Assembly: GCF_025802015.1 (NCBI RefSeq)
Contig: NZ_JAOYFC010000002.1
Span: forward strand, 310,001 to 374,000
From: Falsihalocynthiibacter halioticoli
GTDB lineage: Bacteria > Pseudomonadota > Alphaproteobacteria > Rhodobacterales > Rhodobacteraceae
Direction of reading: 5' to 3'
DNA: 64,000 nt
Position 1 is the stretch's first letter. Each line of letters starts with the position of its first letter. The notes below the pieces were generated by a model, which made no database searches, was not told the DNA's origin, and saw nothing but the letters and a program-made list of their open reading frames with translations. A program made the translations under genes and the position numbers. Below are positions 44,908 to 54,133 of this stretch, one piece after another.

Positions 44908-47346
44908 CTAAAACGGCACGTCATCCGCCTTGTCAGCAGGAACGACAAACTTTGCCACAACTTTTTTGTCACCGGCTTTGTCGAATGAAATGCCAAGCTT
45001 GTCGCCTTCGATCTCTACAACTGTTCCATAGCCGAACTTCTGATGAAAAATCCGGTCCTCAATCGTAAAGGAACTCACCGCAGTTGCGTCGATTGTGATG
45101 TTGCGGCTTTCGCGTGGCTGGCTAATAGGGCGCTCGTTTGCGCGTTGCTGCATGCGTCTCCAGCCGGGGGAGTTGTAAACATCTGCTTTGGTCGCGCGTT
45201 GCTCCATCGCCGCTGGTGTTGCTGCGGCACCGAAACCTCCGCCGTATAGCCCTGGCGGCGTTAGTAAATCCACATGATCTTCGGGCAATTCGTCAATAAA
45301 CCTACTTGGCAAAGACGTTTGCCATTGGCCGAACACAAAGCGATTGGCAGCAAAGGTTATCGTACAAAGGCGCTCTGCCCGCGTGATCCCCACATAGGCA
45401 AGGCGGCGCTCCTCTTCCAAACCTTTCAAGCCACTTTCATCCATTGAACGCTGACTCGGGAAAAGACCGTCCTCCCACCCAGGAAGAAACACATTCGGAA
45501 ACTCCAAGCCCTTTGCCGCATGGAGGGTCATGATCGTGACCTTCTCCTCAGCTTCTTCGCTCTCATTATCCATAATAAGCGCGACGTGTTCGAGGAACCC
45601 TTGCAAATTCTCGAAATCATTTAGGGCCTTGACCAATTCTTTGAGGTTCTCAAGCCGCCCCGGCGCTTCGGGCGTTTTTTCATTCTTCCAGAAACCGGTA
45701 TAGCCGCTTTCATCCAAAATCATCTCGGCAAGTTCAATGTGAGAAGTCCGTGAAGTTTCAGGAATTTCTTGAACTACCTCTTCCTCAATCACATCGTCAC
45801 TGACTTCAAACAGGTCAACCACTCGGCGGCGTCCGCTCGCAAGCTCGGACCACCTGTCGATATTCTCAATCAGCTGCGCAAGTTCCTTGCCGCCCTTGCC
45901 ACCAATACCTTTCGTCTCGATCAATATGCGTGCGCCTTCGAGCATTGAGACGCCGTGATCACGCCCCGCAGCGTGCATCTTCTGTATTGCAACCTTTCCA
46001 AGACCGCGTTTAGGCGTGTTTACGATACGCTCGAACGCCAAATCATCATCCGGACTCACCACAATGCGGAAATAGGACATCGCATCCCGAATCTCGAGGC
46101 GCTCATAGAACCGAGGCCCGCCAATCACACGATACGGCAAACCAATGGTAAGAAATCGTTCTTCAAATGCCCGCATTTGGTGGCTTGCACGCACGAGAAT
46201 CGCAATATCCTCTAGGCTTTCGCCCGACTCTCCGTGCCGTCCGCGCTGAAGGTTTTCAATCTCTTCGCTGATCCAGCGCGCTTCCGCTTCGCCATCCCAG
46301 TGACCGATAAGGCGAACCTTCTCGCCGTCAGTTCGTTCTGTCCAAAGCTCTTTGCCCAATCGGCCCTTGTTGCCCGATATCACGCCCGATGCAGCAGCAA
46401 GGATATGCGGCGTGGAGCGATAGTTTTGCTCGAGGCGAACAACAAATGCTCCGGGAAAGTCCTTTTCGAACCGCAGGATATTTCCGACCTCGGCACCACG
46501 CCAGCCATAGATCGACTGATCGTCATCCCCCACGCAACAGATGTTTTTATGCCCGCCCGCGAGCAACCGCAGCCAAAGATATTGCGCGACGTTGGTATCC
46601 TGATACTCGTCCACAAGGATATATTTAAACGACTGTTGATATAGCTCCAAAACATCAGGGTGTTTCTGAAAAATCGTGACCATATGCAAAAGCAAATCGC
46701 CAAAATCACAAGCGTTTAACGTTTTCAAGCGCTCTTGATACTGGGCATAAAGCTCGATGCCCTTGTGATCAAAAGCACCGGCTTCTGCCGAGGGCACAGT
46801 TTCCGGAAGCCACGCACGGTTCTTCCAGCTGTCTATGATGTGAGAAAGCTGTCGCGCGGGCCAGCGTTTTTCATCGATATTCGCCGCCGAAAGCAACTGT
46901 TTAAGAAGGCGGATTTGGTCGTCCGTATCTAGAATCGTGAAGTTACTTTTGAGGCCAACCAGTTCCGCGTGACGGCGAAGGAGCTTTACGCAAATCGCAT
47001 GAAATGTTCCGAGCCACTGCATACCAACGCCACTACCATCCAGCATCACCTCGATCCGGTTCTTCATTTCTCGCGCGGCCTTATTTGTAAAAGTCACTGC
47101 AAGAATATCGCGCGGCGCGGCCCGCCCCGTATTTACGAGATGCACGACGCGGCTGGTTAGCGCCTTGGTTTTACCTGTTCCGGCCCCTGCAAGCATAAGG
47201 ACCGGACCGTCCAGATGCTCGACTGCTTGCCGCTGCGCAGGGTTCAAACCATCAAGATAAGCCACCTGTGGCTTTGGCATAGCGCGCTGCGAAAGGGGGA
47301 CGCGCGACGGGGCGTCTAGAGGCTCGTTATCGTCAAATGTGCTCAT
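44908..47346 (-). CDS. uvrD: ATP-dependent DNA helicase UvrD/PcrA
   Basis: The 812-residue superfamily 1 helicase acts in excision and mismatch repair and clears proteins from DNA. The motifs are complete: AGAGTGKTKAL (I), VDEYQDTN (II), GDDDQSIYGWRGA (III), RLEQNYRS (IV), TMHAAKGLEFPNVF (V) and YVGITRAERL (VI). The C-terminal Tudor-like segment that contacts RNA polymerase in relatives is present (HQKFGYGTVVEIEGDKLGISFD). Confidence 0.95.
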   Translation of the reverse strand: MSTFDDNEPLDAPSRVPLSQRAMPKPQVAYLDGLNPAQRQAVEHLDGPVLMLAGAGTGKTKALTSRVVHLVNTGRAAPRDILAVTFTNKAAREMKNRIEVMLDGSGVGMQWLGTFHAICVKLLRRHAELVGLKSNFTILDTDDQIRLLKQLLSAANIDEKRWPARQLSHIIDSWKNRAWLPETVPSAEAGAFDHKGIELYAQYQERLKTLNACDFGDLLLHMVTIFQKHPDVLELYQQSFKYILVDEYQDTNVAQYLWLRLLAGGHKNICCVGDDDQSIYGWRGAEVGNILRFEKDFPGAFVVRLEQNYRSTPHILAAASGVISGNKGRLGKELWTERTDGEKVRLIGHWDGEAEARWISEEIENLQRGRHGESGESLEDIAILVRASHQMRAFEERFLTIGLPYRVIGGPRFYERLEIRDAMSYFRIVVSPDDDLAFERIVNTPKRGLGKVAIQKMHAAGRDHGVSMLEGARILIETKGIGGKGGKELAQLIENIDRWSELASGRRRVVDLFEVSDDVIEEEVVQEIPETSRTSHIELAEMILDESGYTGFWKNEKTPEAPGRLENLKELVKALNDFENLQGFLEHVALIMDNESEEAEEKVTIMTLHAAKGLEFPNVFLPGWEDGLFPSQRSMDESGLKGLEEERRLAYVGITRAERLCTITFAANRFVFGQWQTSLPSRFIDELPEDHVDLLTPPGLYGGGFGAAATPAAMEQRATKADVYNSPGWRRMQQRANERPISQPRESRNITIDATAVSSFTIEDRIFHQKFGYGTVVEIEGDKLGISFDKAGDKKVVAKFVVPADKADDVPF

Positions 47347-47631
47347 ACCGGCAATCTACCCAACTCCTTATCAGAGGGAAAGAGGTGTTCATAAAATGTT
47401 CTGCAACAATCAGGCAAAACTTCGGAACAATTAGGTCATTAATTGTGACCCAATTTGCCAATTCCGCCCACCAAAGCCGGATACCCACCTCAATCCAGCT
47501 AACAAAAATTGACCGCCGCAGCAATAAATAGACAGTTTTGCTGACCTAAATTCTTGCTGCAATTGCGAAGAAACCTTTACGAATGCAAGATTTCCTCATA
47601 AAAGATGCCCCAGAGCTATCGGGGAAACCAT
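47347..47631 (+). other. uvrD/pyc divergent intergenic region
   Basis: No gene is seen in these 285 bp. The inverted repeat GGTCA-TTAATTG-TGACC (47434-47450) is a possible operator. The region is AT-rich and should contain promoters for both flanking genes. Confidence 0.35.
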
Positions 47632-50600
47632 ATGTCAGATTTCAAAAAGATTCTTATCGCCAACCGCGGTGAGATTGCCATTCGTATCATGCGTGCCGCA
47701 AACGAAATGGGAAAGAAAACGGTCGCGGTCTATGCCGAAGAAGACAAGCTCGGCTTGCATCGCTTCAAAGCGGACGAAGCCTATCGTATTGGCGAAGGTA
47801 TGGGGCCAGTTGCCGCCTACTTGAGCATCGAAGAGATCATCCGCGTTGCCAAGATGTCCGGCGCTGACGCGATCCACCCGGGATATGGTCTCCTCTCTGA
47901 AAACCCCGATTTCGTAGACGCCTGCGAGGCCGCGGGCATTACGTTTATTGGCCCCAAGGCCGAAACAATGCGTGCCCTAGGCGACAAAGCCAGTGCGCGC
48001 CGCGTGGCGATCGAGGCCGGCGTTCCTGTTATCCCCGCCACCGAGGTTTTGGGCGACGACATGGACTCGATCCGCAAAGAAGCCGCAGAAATCGGCTACC
48101 CGCTCATGCTCAAAGCGAGCTGGGGCGGCGGTGGCCGTGGTATGCGCCCGATTTTCGGCGACGACGAGGTTGAGGAAAAGGTTCTTGAGGGGCGTCGTGA
48201 GGCCGAAGCCGCATTTGGGAATGGCGAAGGTTATCTTGAAAAGATGATCCAACGTGCCCGTCACGTTGAAGTGCAGATTCTGGGAGACCAGAACGGCGGA
48301 ATGTATCACTTATATGAGCGTGATTGCTCGGTTCAGCGCCGCAACCAGAAGGTCGTTGAGCGCGCCCCTGCCCCTTATCTCTCTGAAGAGCAGCGCGCAG
48401 AGGTCTGTGAATTGGGCCGCAAGATTTGCGCCCATGTGAACTATCAATGCGCAGGTACCGTCGAATTCCTAATGGATATGGACGACGGGCAGTTTTATTT
48501 CATCGAGGTGAACCCGCGCGTACAGGTAGAACACACTGTTACCGAAGAAGTCACCGGCATTGATATCGTTCAGGCTCAAATCCTGATCTCCGAAGGCAAA
48601 TCCATTCAGGAAGCCACCGGTAAAGCCAGCCAAGACGACATTCACCTCACCGGCCACGCGCTACAATGCCGCGTGACAACCGAAGACCCGCAAAACAACT
48701 TCATCCCCGACTACGGCCGCATTACTGCCTATCGTTCGGCCACAGGCATGGGCATTCGTCTCGACGGTGGTACAGCTTATTCGGGCGGGGTGATTACACG
48801 CTATTATGACTCCCTCCTCGTGAAGGTTACGGCGAAAGGCCCGACACCTGAAGCAGCAATTGCACGCATGGACCGCGCGTTGCGAGAATTCCGTATTCGC
48901 GGTGTCAGCACCAACATCGCTTTTGTCGAGAACCTGCTCAAGCATCCAACATTCCTCGACAACACATATACAACCAAGTTTATCGACGAGACGCCGGACC
49001 TCTTTGACTTCAAAAAGCGCCGCGACCGTGCGACCAAAATCCTCACTTATGTTGCGGATATTACGGTTAACGGGCACCCTGAAACGGCGGACCGTCCGGC
49101 ACCAGCGGATGATCTACACGCCCCTGTTCCTCCTGCCCCAATCGGTGCGCCGAAGAACGGCACGCGCAATCTGCTTGAAGCCGAGGGGCCACAGGCCGTT
49201 GCGGATTGGATGGCTGCACAGAAAAAGCTCCTGCTGACCGATACAACCATGCGCGACGGGCATCAGAGCCTTCTTGCTACGCGTATGCGTTCGATTGACA
49301 TGATCAAGGTTGCGCCAAGCTATGCGTCGAACCTTGGCGATCTGTTCTCGGTTGAATGCTGGGGCGGCGCGACCTTTGATGTCGCTTATCGCTTCTTGCA
49401 GGAATGCCCATGGCAGCGCCTCCGCGATCTGCGCGCGGCAATGCCAAACGTCATGACCCAAATGCTCCTGCGCGCCAGCAACGGCGTTGGCTATACAAAC
49501 TATCCTGACAACGTCGTGCAATCTTTCGTCAAACAAGCCGCAATTACCGGCGTTGACGTGTTCCGCGTCTTTGACAGCCTTAACTGGGTTGAAAATATGC
49601 GCGTTGCCATGGATGCGGTCATCGAGGCCAATAAGGTCTGTGAAGGCACAATTTGCTATACTGGCGACATCCTTGACCCGAACCGTGCGAAATACGACCT
49701 CAAGTATTACGTTGAAATGGGTAAAGACCTGAAGGCCGCAGGCGCACATGTGCTTGGCCTCAAGGATATGTCCGGTCTGCTCAAGCCATCCGCAGCGGGG
49801 CTTCTCATCAAGTCGCTTAAAGAAGAAGTGGGCCTACCGATCCATTTCCATACACACGACACATCCGGCATCGCGGGCGCCACTATTCTTGCGGCGGCAG
49901 AAGCTGGCGTTGATGCAGTTGATGCGGCGATGGATGCCTTCTCTGGCGGTACAAGCCAGCCATGTCTCGGTTCCGTCGTCGAAGCCCTGCGCCACACAGA
50001 GCGCGACACCGGCCTTGATATCGGCGCAATCCGCGAGGTTTCCAATTACTGGGAAGGCGTACGCGCGCAATACGCTGCTTTTGAAAGTGGTCTCGCCGCT
50101 CCGGCATCAGAAGTTTACCTTCACGAAATGCCAGGCGGTCAGTTTACCAACCTCAAGGCGCAGGCGCGCAGCCTTGGGCTTGAAGAGCGCTGGCACGAGG
50201 TCGCCCAGACATATTCCGACGTGAACCAGATGTTCGGCGATATCGTCAAAGTGACACCAAGCTCCAAAGTTGTTGGCGACATGGCACTGATGATGGTGAG
50301 CCAAGGGCTGACACGCGATGAGGTGGAAGATCCGGAAGTTGATCTCTCCTTCCCTGATAGTGTGGTGGACATGATGCGCGGAAACCTCGGCCAACCTCCG
50401 GGTGGTTTCCCAGCGGCAATCCAAGCCAAAATCCTCAAAGGCGAGAAGCCAAGCGTTGAGCGCCCTGGCGCCTCCATGGAACCCATCGACCTTGAGGCCG
50501 TGCGTGCAAAAGTTTCAGAAGAGCTTGATGGATTTGTCGTCGATGACGAAGACCTGAACGGCTACCTTATGTATCCCAAGGTGTTCCTCGATTACATGGG

Positions 50601-51072
50601 CCGCCACCGTACCTATGGTCCGGTCCGCGCGCTTCCGACACGTACATTCTTCTATGGCATGGAGCCGGGCGAAGAGATCACTGCTGAAATCGACCCAGGC
50701 AAAACGCTCGAGATTCGTTTGCAAGCCGTAGGTGAGACTGGTGAGGACGGCGACGTTAAGGTTTTCTTTGAGCTTAACGGCCAGCCACGTGTGATCCGCG
50801 TACCAAACCGCCTTGTAAAGTCGCAAACTGCTGCACGGCCAAAAGCCGAAGATGGTAACGCAAACCACATCGGCGCACCAATGCCAGGTGTTGTAGCCTC
50901 ACTGGCGGCAACTGTTGGCCAGAAGGTGCACGAAGGCGATCTCCTTCTCACGATCGAGGCGATGAAAATGGAGACCGGCATTCATGCCGAGCGTGATGCG
51001 GTTGTGAAAGCTGTGCATGTAGCACCAGGCGGCCAAATCGATGCCAAGGATTTGCTTGTCGAACTGGAATAA
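47632..51072 (+). CDS. pyc: Pyruvate carboxylase
   Basis: The 1146-residue enzyme carboxylates pyruvate to oxaloacetate, feeding the TCA cycle. The order is biotin carboxylase (to about residue 460: ILIANRGEIAIRI, KASWGGGGRGM, EVNPRVQVEHTVTE), carboxyltransferase (from about 535: TTMRDGHQSLLATRM), PC/OADA domain and a biotinyl domain with EAMKMETG, the biotinylated Lys being residue 1112. The ATG at 47632 has GGGGAA upstream; nine upstream in-frame codons were excluded. Together with glcB it points to anaplerotic capacity on two fronts. Confidence 0.97.
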   Translation: MSDFKKILIANRGEIAIRIMRAANEMGKKTVAVYAEEDKLGLHRFKADEAYRIGEGMGPVAAYLSIEEIIRVAKMSGADAIHPGYGLLSENPDFVDACEAAGITFIGPKAETMRALGDKASARRVAIEAGVPVIPATEVLGDDMDSIRKEAAEIGYPLMLKASWGGGGRGMRPIFGDDEVEEKVLEGRREAEAAFGNGEGYLEKMIQRARHVEVQILGDQNGGMYHLYERDCSVQRRNQKVVERAPAPYLSEEQRAEVCELGRKICAHVNYQCAGTVEFLMDMDDGQFYFIEVNPRVQVEHTVTEEVTGIDIVQAQILISEGKSIQEATGKASQDDIHLTGHALQCRVTTEDPQNNFIPDYGRITAYRSATGMGIRLDGGTAYSGGVITRYYDSLLVKVTAKGPTPEAAIARMDRALREFRIRGVSTNIAFVENLLKHPTFLDNTYTTKFIDETPDLFDFKKRRDRATKILTYVADITVNGHPETADRPAPADDLHAPVPPAPIGAPKNGTRNLLEAEGPQAVADWMAAQKKLLLTDTTMRDGHQSLLATRMRSIDMIKVAPSYASNLGDLFSVECWGGATFDVAYRFLQECPWQRLRDLRAAMPNVMTQMLLRASNGVGYTNYPDNVVQSFVKQAAITGVDVFRVFDSLNWVENMRVAMDAVIEANKVCEGTICYTGDILDPNRAKYDLKYYVEMGKDLKAAGAHVLGLKDMSGLLKPSAAGLLIKSLKEEVGLPIHFHTHDTSGIAGATILAAAEAGVDAVDAAMDAFSGGTSQPCLGSVVEALRHTERDTGLDIGAIREVSNYWEGVRAQYAAFESGLAAPASEVYLHEMPGGQFTNLKAQARSLGLEERWHEVAQTYSDVNQMFGDIVKVTPSSKVVGDMALMMVSQGLTRDEVEDPEVDLSFPDSVVDMMRGNLGQPPGGFPAAIQAKILKGEKPSVERPGASMEPIDLEAVRAKVSEELDGFVVDDEDLNGYLMYPKVFLDYMGRHRTYGPVRALPTRTFFYGMEPGEEITAEIDPGKTLEIRLQAVGETGEDGDVKVFFELNGQPRVIRVPNRLVKSQTAARPKAEDGNANHIGAPMPGVVASLAATVGQKVHEGDLLLTIEAMKMETGIHAERDAVVKAVHVAPGGQIDAKDLLVELE

Positions 51073-51122
51073 GCTGATCTGAAAATACGGCCCCCTGTTA
51101 GATGGGGCCAAACTCTACAATG

Positions 51123-51151
51123 CCCGCCGCAGGAAACTGTGGCGGGTTTTT
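51123..51151 (+). terminator. Rho-independent terminator of pyc
   Basis: CCCGCCGCAG (51123-51132) pairs with CTGTGGCGGG (51137-51146) with one G:T pair around a GAAA tetraloop, then TTTTT. A second hairpin GGCCCC/GGGGCC (51089-51109) lies between it and the pyc stop. Confidence 0.9.
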
Positions 51152-51165
51152 CGTTGAGAATCTCG

Positions 51166-51321
51166 TTACACGTTAACCTGACTCAAACACATCGCCGCGA
51201 CGATCATCACCGTCAGGCTCATGATCCGAAAGGTCGAAGTTCCGCGTGGCCATTGAACGCGCGCGTGACAAATAGCGCGGGCCAAACCAGTTTCTCTATG
51301 GGTCTGTTCAAGGTGTCTCAT
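51166..51321 (-). CDS. Possible small membrane-associated protein, 51 residues
   Basis: This short frame begins MRHLEQTHRETGLARAI and ends with a hydrophobic stretch (MSLTVMIVAAMCLSQVNV). AGGAGAGG stands 5 nt before the ATG at 51319-51321, an unusually good ribosome site for a chance frame. It is convergent with pyc and divergent from the tRNA gene. I do not recognise a family; reality rests on the ribosome site and the plausible basic-then-hydrophobic layout. Confidence 0.45.
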   Translation of the reverse strand: MRHLEQTHRETGLARAICHARVQWPRGTSTFRIMSLTVMIVAAMCLSQVNV

Positions 51322-51405
51322 CTGTCCTCTCCTGTGTTCCTGAATCTAATACGAACCGACTTCAGATATCCGTCACAAAAAAATTTCTTTTTATGCGATT
51401 TCCCT

Positions 51406-51433
51406 CTTGCAGCCCCCAGATGTTCGCTATAAA
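51406..51433 (+). promoter_or_regulatory. Candidate tRNA-Gly promoter
   Basis: CTTGCA (51406-51411) and TATAAA (51428-51433) are 16 bp apart, ending 19 bp before the tRNA. The C-T-T-G-C plus GCTATAA pattern is common before stable RNA genes of Rhodobacterales. Confidence 0.5.
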
Positions 51434-51452
51434 TCAGGCCTCACCAAACGGC

Positions 51453-51527
51453 GCGGGCGTAGCTCAGGGGTAGAGCATAACCTTGCCAAGGTTAGGGTCG
51501 GGCGTTCGAATCGCCTCGCCCGCTCCA
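51453..51527 (+). tRNA. tRNA-Gly (anticodon GCC)
   Basis: Acceptor GCGGGCG (51453-51459) pairs with CGCCCGC (51517-51523), followed by T and an encoded CCA. The D-arm has AGCTCAGGGGTAGAGC, the anticodon stem-loop ACCTTGCCAAGGT gives GCC at 51485-51487, and the T-loop is TTCGAAT. Confidence 0.97.
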
Positions 51528-51562
51528 ATTGGTTAATTATCCGCCACCCACGGATATCACGG

Positions 51563-51596
51563 AAGAGCCGCTCTCACATATGTGATGGCGGCTCTT
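51563..51596 (+). terminator. Long hairpin after tRNA-Gly, with nested palindrome
   Basis: AAGAGCCGC (51563-51571) pairs perfectly with GCGGCTCTT (51588-51596), and the interior contains the perfect palindrome TCACATATGTGA (51574-51585). Only two T follow, so it may end or stabilise the tRNA transcript or be a binding site. CTTGTGAT occurs at 51594 and 51609. Confidence 0.45.
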
Positions 51597-51683
51597 GTGA
51601 TTCACGGGCTTGTGATCGCGTTTTCCAAGCAAACCTGCCATTTCTTTACCGTTGCATTCGCTTTCTGGCTCTTTATTGTCAGA

Positions 51684-51694
51684 TTGTAGGACAT
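51684..51694 (+). promoter_or_regulatory. Imperfect FadR-family operator before the regulator gene
   Basis: TTGTAGGACAT matches TNGTNNNACNA at all but the last base and lies 60 bp before the regulator start. It fits autoregulation. Confidence 0.35.
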
Positions 51695-51753
51695 CACCTC
51701 CCCGCCTAAAGCCGCATACGCGCCTCAATCAGGCGGGAAAAGGAGTCGGGCGC

Positions 51754-52503
51754 ATGAAATTAGACCAGTCAAAAATCGAAGAGCATTTCGGACAGATCGA
51801 GCGCAAAGGCTATCTGCCCGACATTATTGCTTCTGATATCTTGGCAAAGGTCCAGTCCGGTATTCTCAAGCCAGGTGATTGTCTCCCAACCGAAATAATG
51901 TTGGCGCAAAGATTCGGCGTGAGTCGGAACGTCGTTCGTGAGGCGATTGCTCGCCTTCGTTCGGATGGGGTTATTGCGACAAAGCAAGGCCGCGGGGCGG
52001 TGATCAAACCGATTTCCGAGCGCGCGACCTTTCGGGTGGATACACAAAACATGCCCGAAGAAAACGCTCTCGCGCAATTGTTTGAGCTAAGGGCCATCCT
52101 TGAAATCGACGTTGCCGGAATTGCTGCACTTCGCCGAAGCGATGATGATCTTGCCCAACTCGATGAGACAATGAACGTTATGGCCGAAAGCAAAGTGTTC
52201 GACGATCTGCGCCTACAGTCAGACGCGCGCTTTCATCGCCTCCTCGGCCAAGCAACAGGAAACAGCTACCTCGCAGGCTTTGTCGACTACATTTCCGGAC
52301 GCCTTGCTGACACAACACGCAAGACAGAACGCGTCTATGGCAAAGACGACCTGCTTGAGATTTCCGTAGCCGAACATCTCGCGGTTCTTGAAGCTGTCAG
52401 GGCACAAAACCCAACCGCGGCTCGCGAGGCAATGGCCAGACACGTAAAGGCCGCCGCTGGTCGTCTTGGCCTAACCATTCCAGAAACCGCTGGCGTCGCT
52501 TAG
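51754..52503 (+). CDS. GntR/FadR-family transcriptional regulator
   Basis: The 249-residue protein has an N-terminal winged HTH (PTEIMLAQRFGVSRNVVREAIARLRSDGVIATKQGRG, about residues 42-80) and a C-terminal all-helical FCD ligand domain with metal-type His/Asp positions (SDARFHRLL, EHLAVLEA). The ATG at 51754 has AAGGAG 9 nt upstream. The aldehyde dehydrogenase gene 105 bp downstream carries a matching operator, so this protein probably controls it in response to a sugar acid or related metabolite. Confidence 0.88.
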   Translation: MKLDQSKIEEHFGQIERKGYLPDIIASDILAKVQSGILKPGDCLPTEIMLAQRFGVSRNVVREAIARLRSDGVIATKQGRGAVIKPISERATFRVDTQNMPEENALAQLFELRAILEIDVAGIAALRRSDDDLAQLDETMNVMAESKVFDDLRLQSDARFHRLLGQATGNSYLAGFVDYISGRLADTTRKTERVYGKDDLLEISVAEHLAVLEAVRAQNPTAAREAMARHVKAAAGRLGLTIPETAGVA

Positions 52504-52569
52504 TTCATTGCAAGAATCCGCCGGAATCGCCAATAGGCGCTAGACACTCACCACGCGCTGACCTAGTGT

Positions 52570-52580
52570 TTGTCCAACAA
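52570..52580 (+). promoter_or_regulatory. FadR-family operator before the aldehyde dehydrogenase
   Basis: TTGTCCAACAA is a perfect palindrome around CCA and matches TNGTNNNACNA exactly. It lies 28 bp before the aldehyde dehydrogenase start, a position suited to repression. Confidence 0.6.
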
Positions 52581-52608
52581 TCCAACTAGGCCCTGTAAGG
52601 ATACCAAA

Positions 52609-54114
52609 ATGCTCAAAGGAACCCATCTGATCGCCGGTGAATGGATCGGCGGCCCAAACACCTTTACGAACGAACCCGCAAGCGGCGAAGCCGACGAATT
52701 TGCGGTAGGAACAGTCGAACTTGTCGATCAAGCCTGTATTGCCGCCGAAGAAGCTTTCTGGAGCTATGGTTACTCCACACGCGCCGAGCGTGCTGCTTTT
52801 CTTCGTGAAATCGCCAAGGAAATCGACGCCCTCGGCGACGAGATCACCGCGATGGGCTCTAAGGAAACAGGTCTTCCAGAGGCTCGCCTCGTTGGGGAAC
52901 GCGGCCGAACAACAGGCCAGTTGAACCTCTTCGCAGATCACATCGAAAAAGGTGACTACCTTGATCGCCGCTTTGATGAAGCCCTTCCTGATCGCGCGCC
53001 TCTGCCGCGCCCTGACTTGCGGATGATGCAGCGCCCAATCGGCCCTGTAGCTGTATTTGGCGCTTCCAACTTCCCACTCGCCTTCTCAACAGCTGGCGGT
53101 GATACTGCTGCGGCTCTGGCTGCAGGCTGCCCAGTTGTCGTCAAAGGTCACTCTGCGCATCCTGGCGTGTCGGATCTTGTCGCACAGGCGATCGATAAAG
53201 CCATCAAAACCTGCGGCATTCACCCAGGTGTATTCTCGCAAATCCAAGGCGGTAACCGCGCAGTTGGTCAAGCCGTTGTACAGCACCCACTTATCAACGC
53301 TGTTGGTTTTACTGGCTCGCTTGGCGGTGGTCGTGCGCTCTTTGATCTCTGTGCCGCACGCCCAAACCCGATCCCATTCTTTGGCGAACTTGGTTCAGTT
53401 AACCCAATGTTCATCCTTGATGGTGCTCTCGCCTCTCGCGGCGCAGACATCGGCAAAGGCTGGGCTGCGTCGCTCACAATGGGCGCTGGTCAGTTCTGTA
53501 CAAACCCTGGCATTGCAATCGTTAAAGAAGGTAAGGAAGCAGAAGCCTTCGTTGCGGCGGCAACCGAAGCGCTCGGCGAAGTTCCTGCACAGACAATGCT
53601 CACCGAAGGTATTGCCTCCGCCTATTACTCCGGCCGCGACCGGATCCAAGGCACCGCCGGTGTTCAGGAAGTCCTGACGTCTACATGCGATCTACGCAGC
53701 GCGACACCTTACCTTTTCGCAACGACTGCCGAAGAATGGCTAAAGAACGAAGAGCTCGGCGAGGAAGTGTTCGGACCGCTTGGCATGGTTGTTACGGTTA
53801 AAGATCAGGAGCAGGCTCGCGAAATTGCCCGCTCCCTCCAAGGCCAGCTGACCTGCACCATCCACATGGATGACGCAGATGCAGACGATGCCCGCGCTCT
53901 TATGCCTATCATCGAGCGCAAAGCCGGACGGCTTCTGGCCAACGGCTTCCCAACAGGCGTTGAGGTCAGCGACACAATGGTTCACGGCGGCCCCTACCCT
54001 GCATCCACAAACTTCGGTGCAACTTCGGTGGGAACACTCTCCATTCGCCGCTTCCTGCGCCCTGTCTGCTATCAGGCCATCCCGACTTCGGTACTTCCCG
54101 ACGATTTGGTCTAA
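52609..54114 (+). CDS. Alpha-ketoglutarate-semialdehyde dehydrogenase-type aldehyde dehydrogenase
   Basis: The 501-residue enzyme has Glu260 in FFGELGSVNP and the catalytic Cys297 in GQFCTNPG, plus the cofactor loop GFTGSLGGGRALFDL. This variant signature belongs to 2,5-dioxovalerate dehydrogenases, which oxidise alpha-ketoglutarate semialdehyde to alpha-ketoglutarate at the end of sugar-acid or hydroxyproline breakdown. No other gene of those routes is adjacent. The ATG at 52609 has AAGGA upstream; the upstream in-frame TTG lies inside the operator. Confidence 0.88.
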   Translation: MLKGTHLIAGEWIGGPNTFTNEPASGEADEFAVGTVELVDQACIAAEEAFWSYGYSTRAERAAFLREIAKEIDALGDEITAMGSKETGLPEARLVGERGRTTGQLNLFADHIEKGDYLDRRFDEALPDRAPLPRPDLRMMQRPIGPVAVFGASNFPLAFSTAGGDTAAALAAGCPVVVKGHSAHPGVSDLVAQAIDKAIKTCGIHPGVFSQIQGGNRAVGQAVVQHPLINAVGFTGSLGGGRALFDLCAARPNPIPFFGELGSVNPMFILDGALASRGADIGKGWAASLTMGAGQFCTNPGIAIVKEGKEAEAFVAAATEALGEVPAQTMLTEGIASAYYSGRDRIQGTAGVQEVLTSTCDLRSATPYLFATTAEEWLKNEELGEEVFGPLGMVVTVKDQEQAREIARSLQGQLTCTIHMDDADADDARALMPIIERKAGRLLANGFPTGVEVSDTMVHGGPYPASTNFGATSVGTLSIRRFLRPVCYQAIPTSVLPDDLV

Positions 54115-54133
54115 AGCCAGCAAAATCTTTTCT

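Noticed and set aside
51139..51432. Plus-strand open frame of 97 codons between pyc and the tRNA
   Set aside because: It starts inside the pyc terminator, lacks a ribosome site and conflicts with the better-supported minus-strand small frame.
51453..51616. tRNA-Gly as an integration site for a mobile element
   Set aside because: No integrase, no repeated tRNA 3' end and ordinary genes follow, so there is no sign of an island here.
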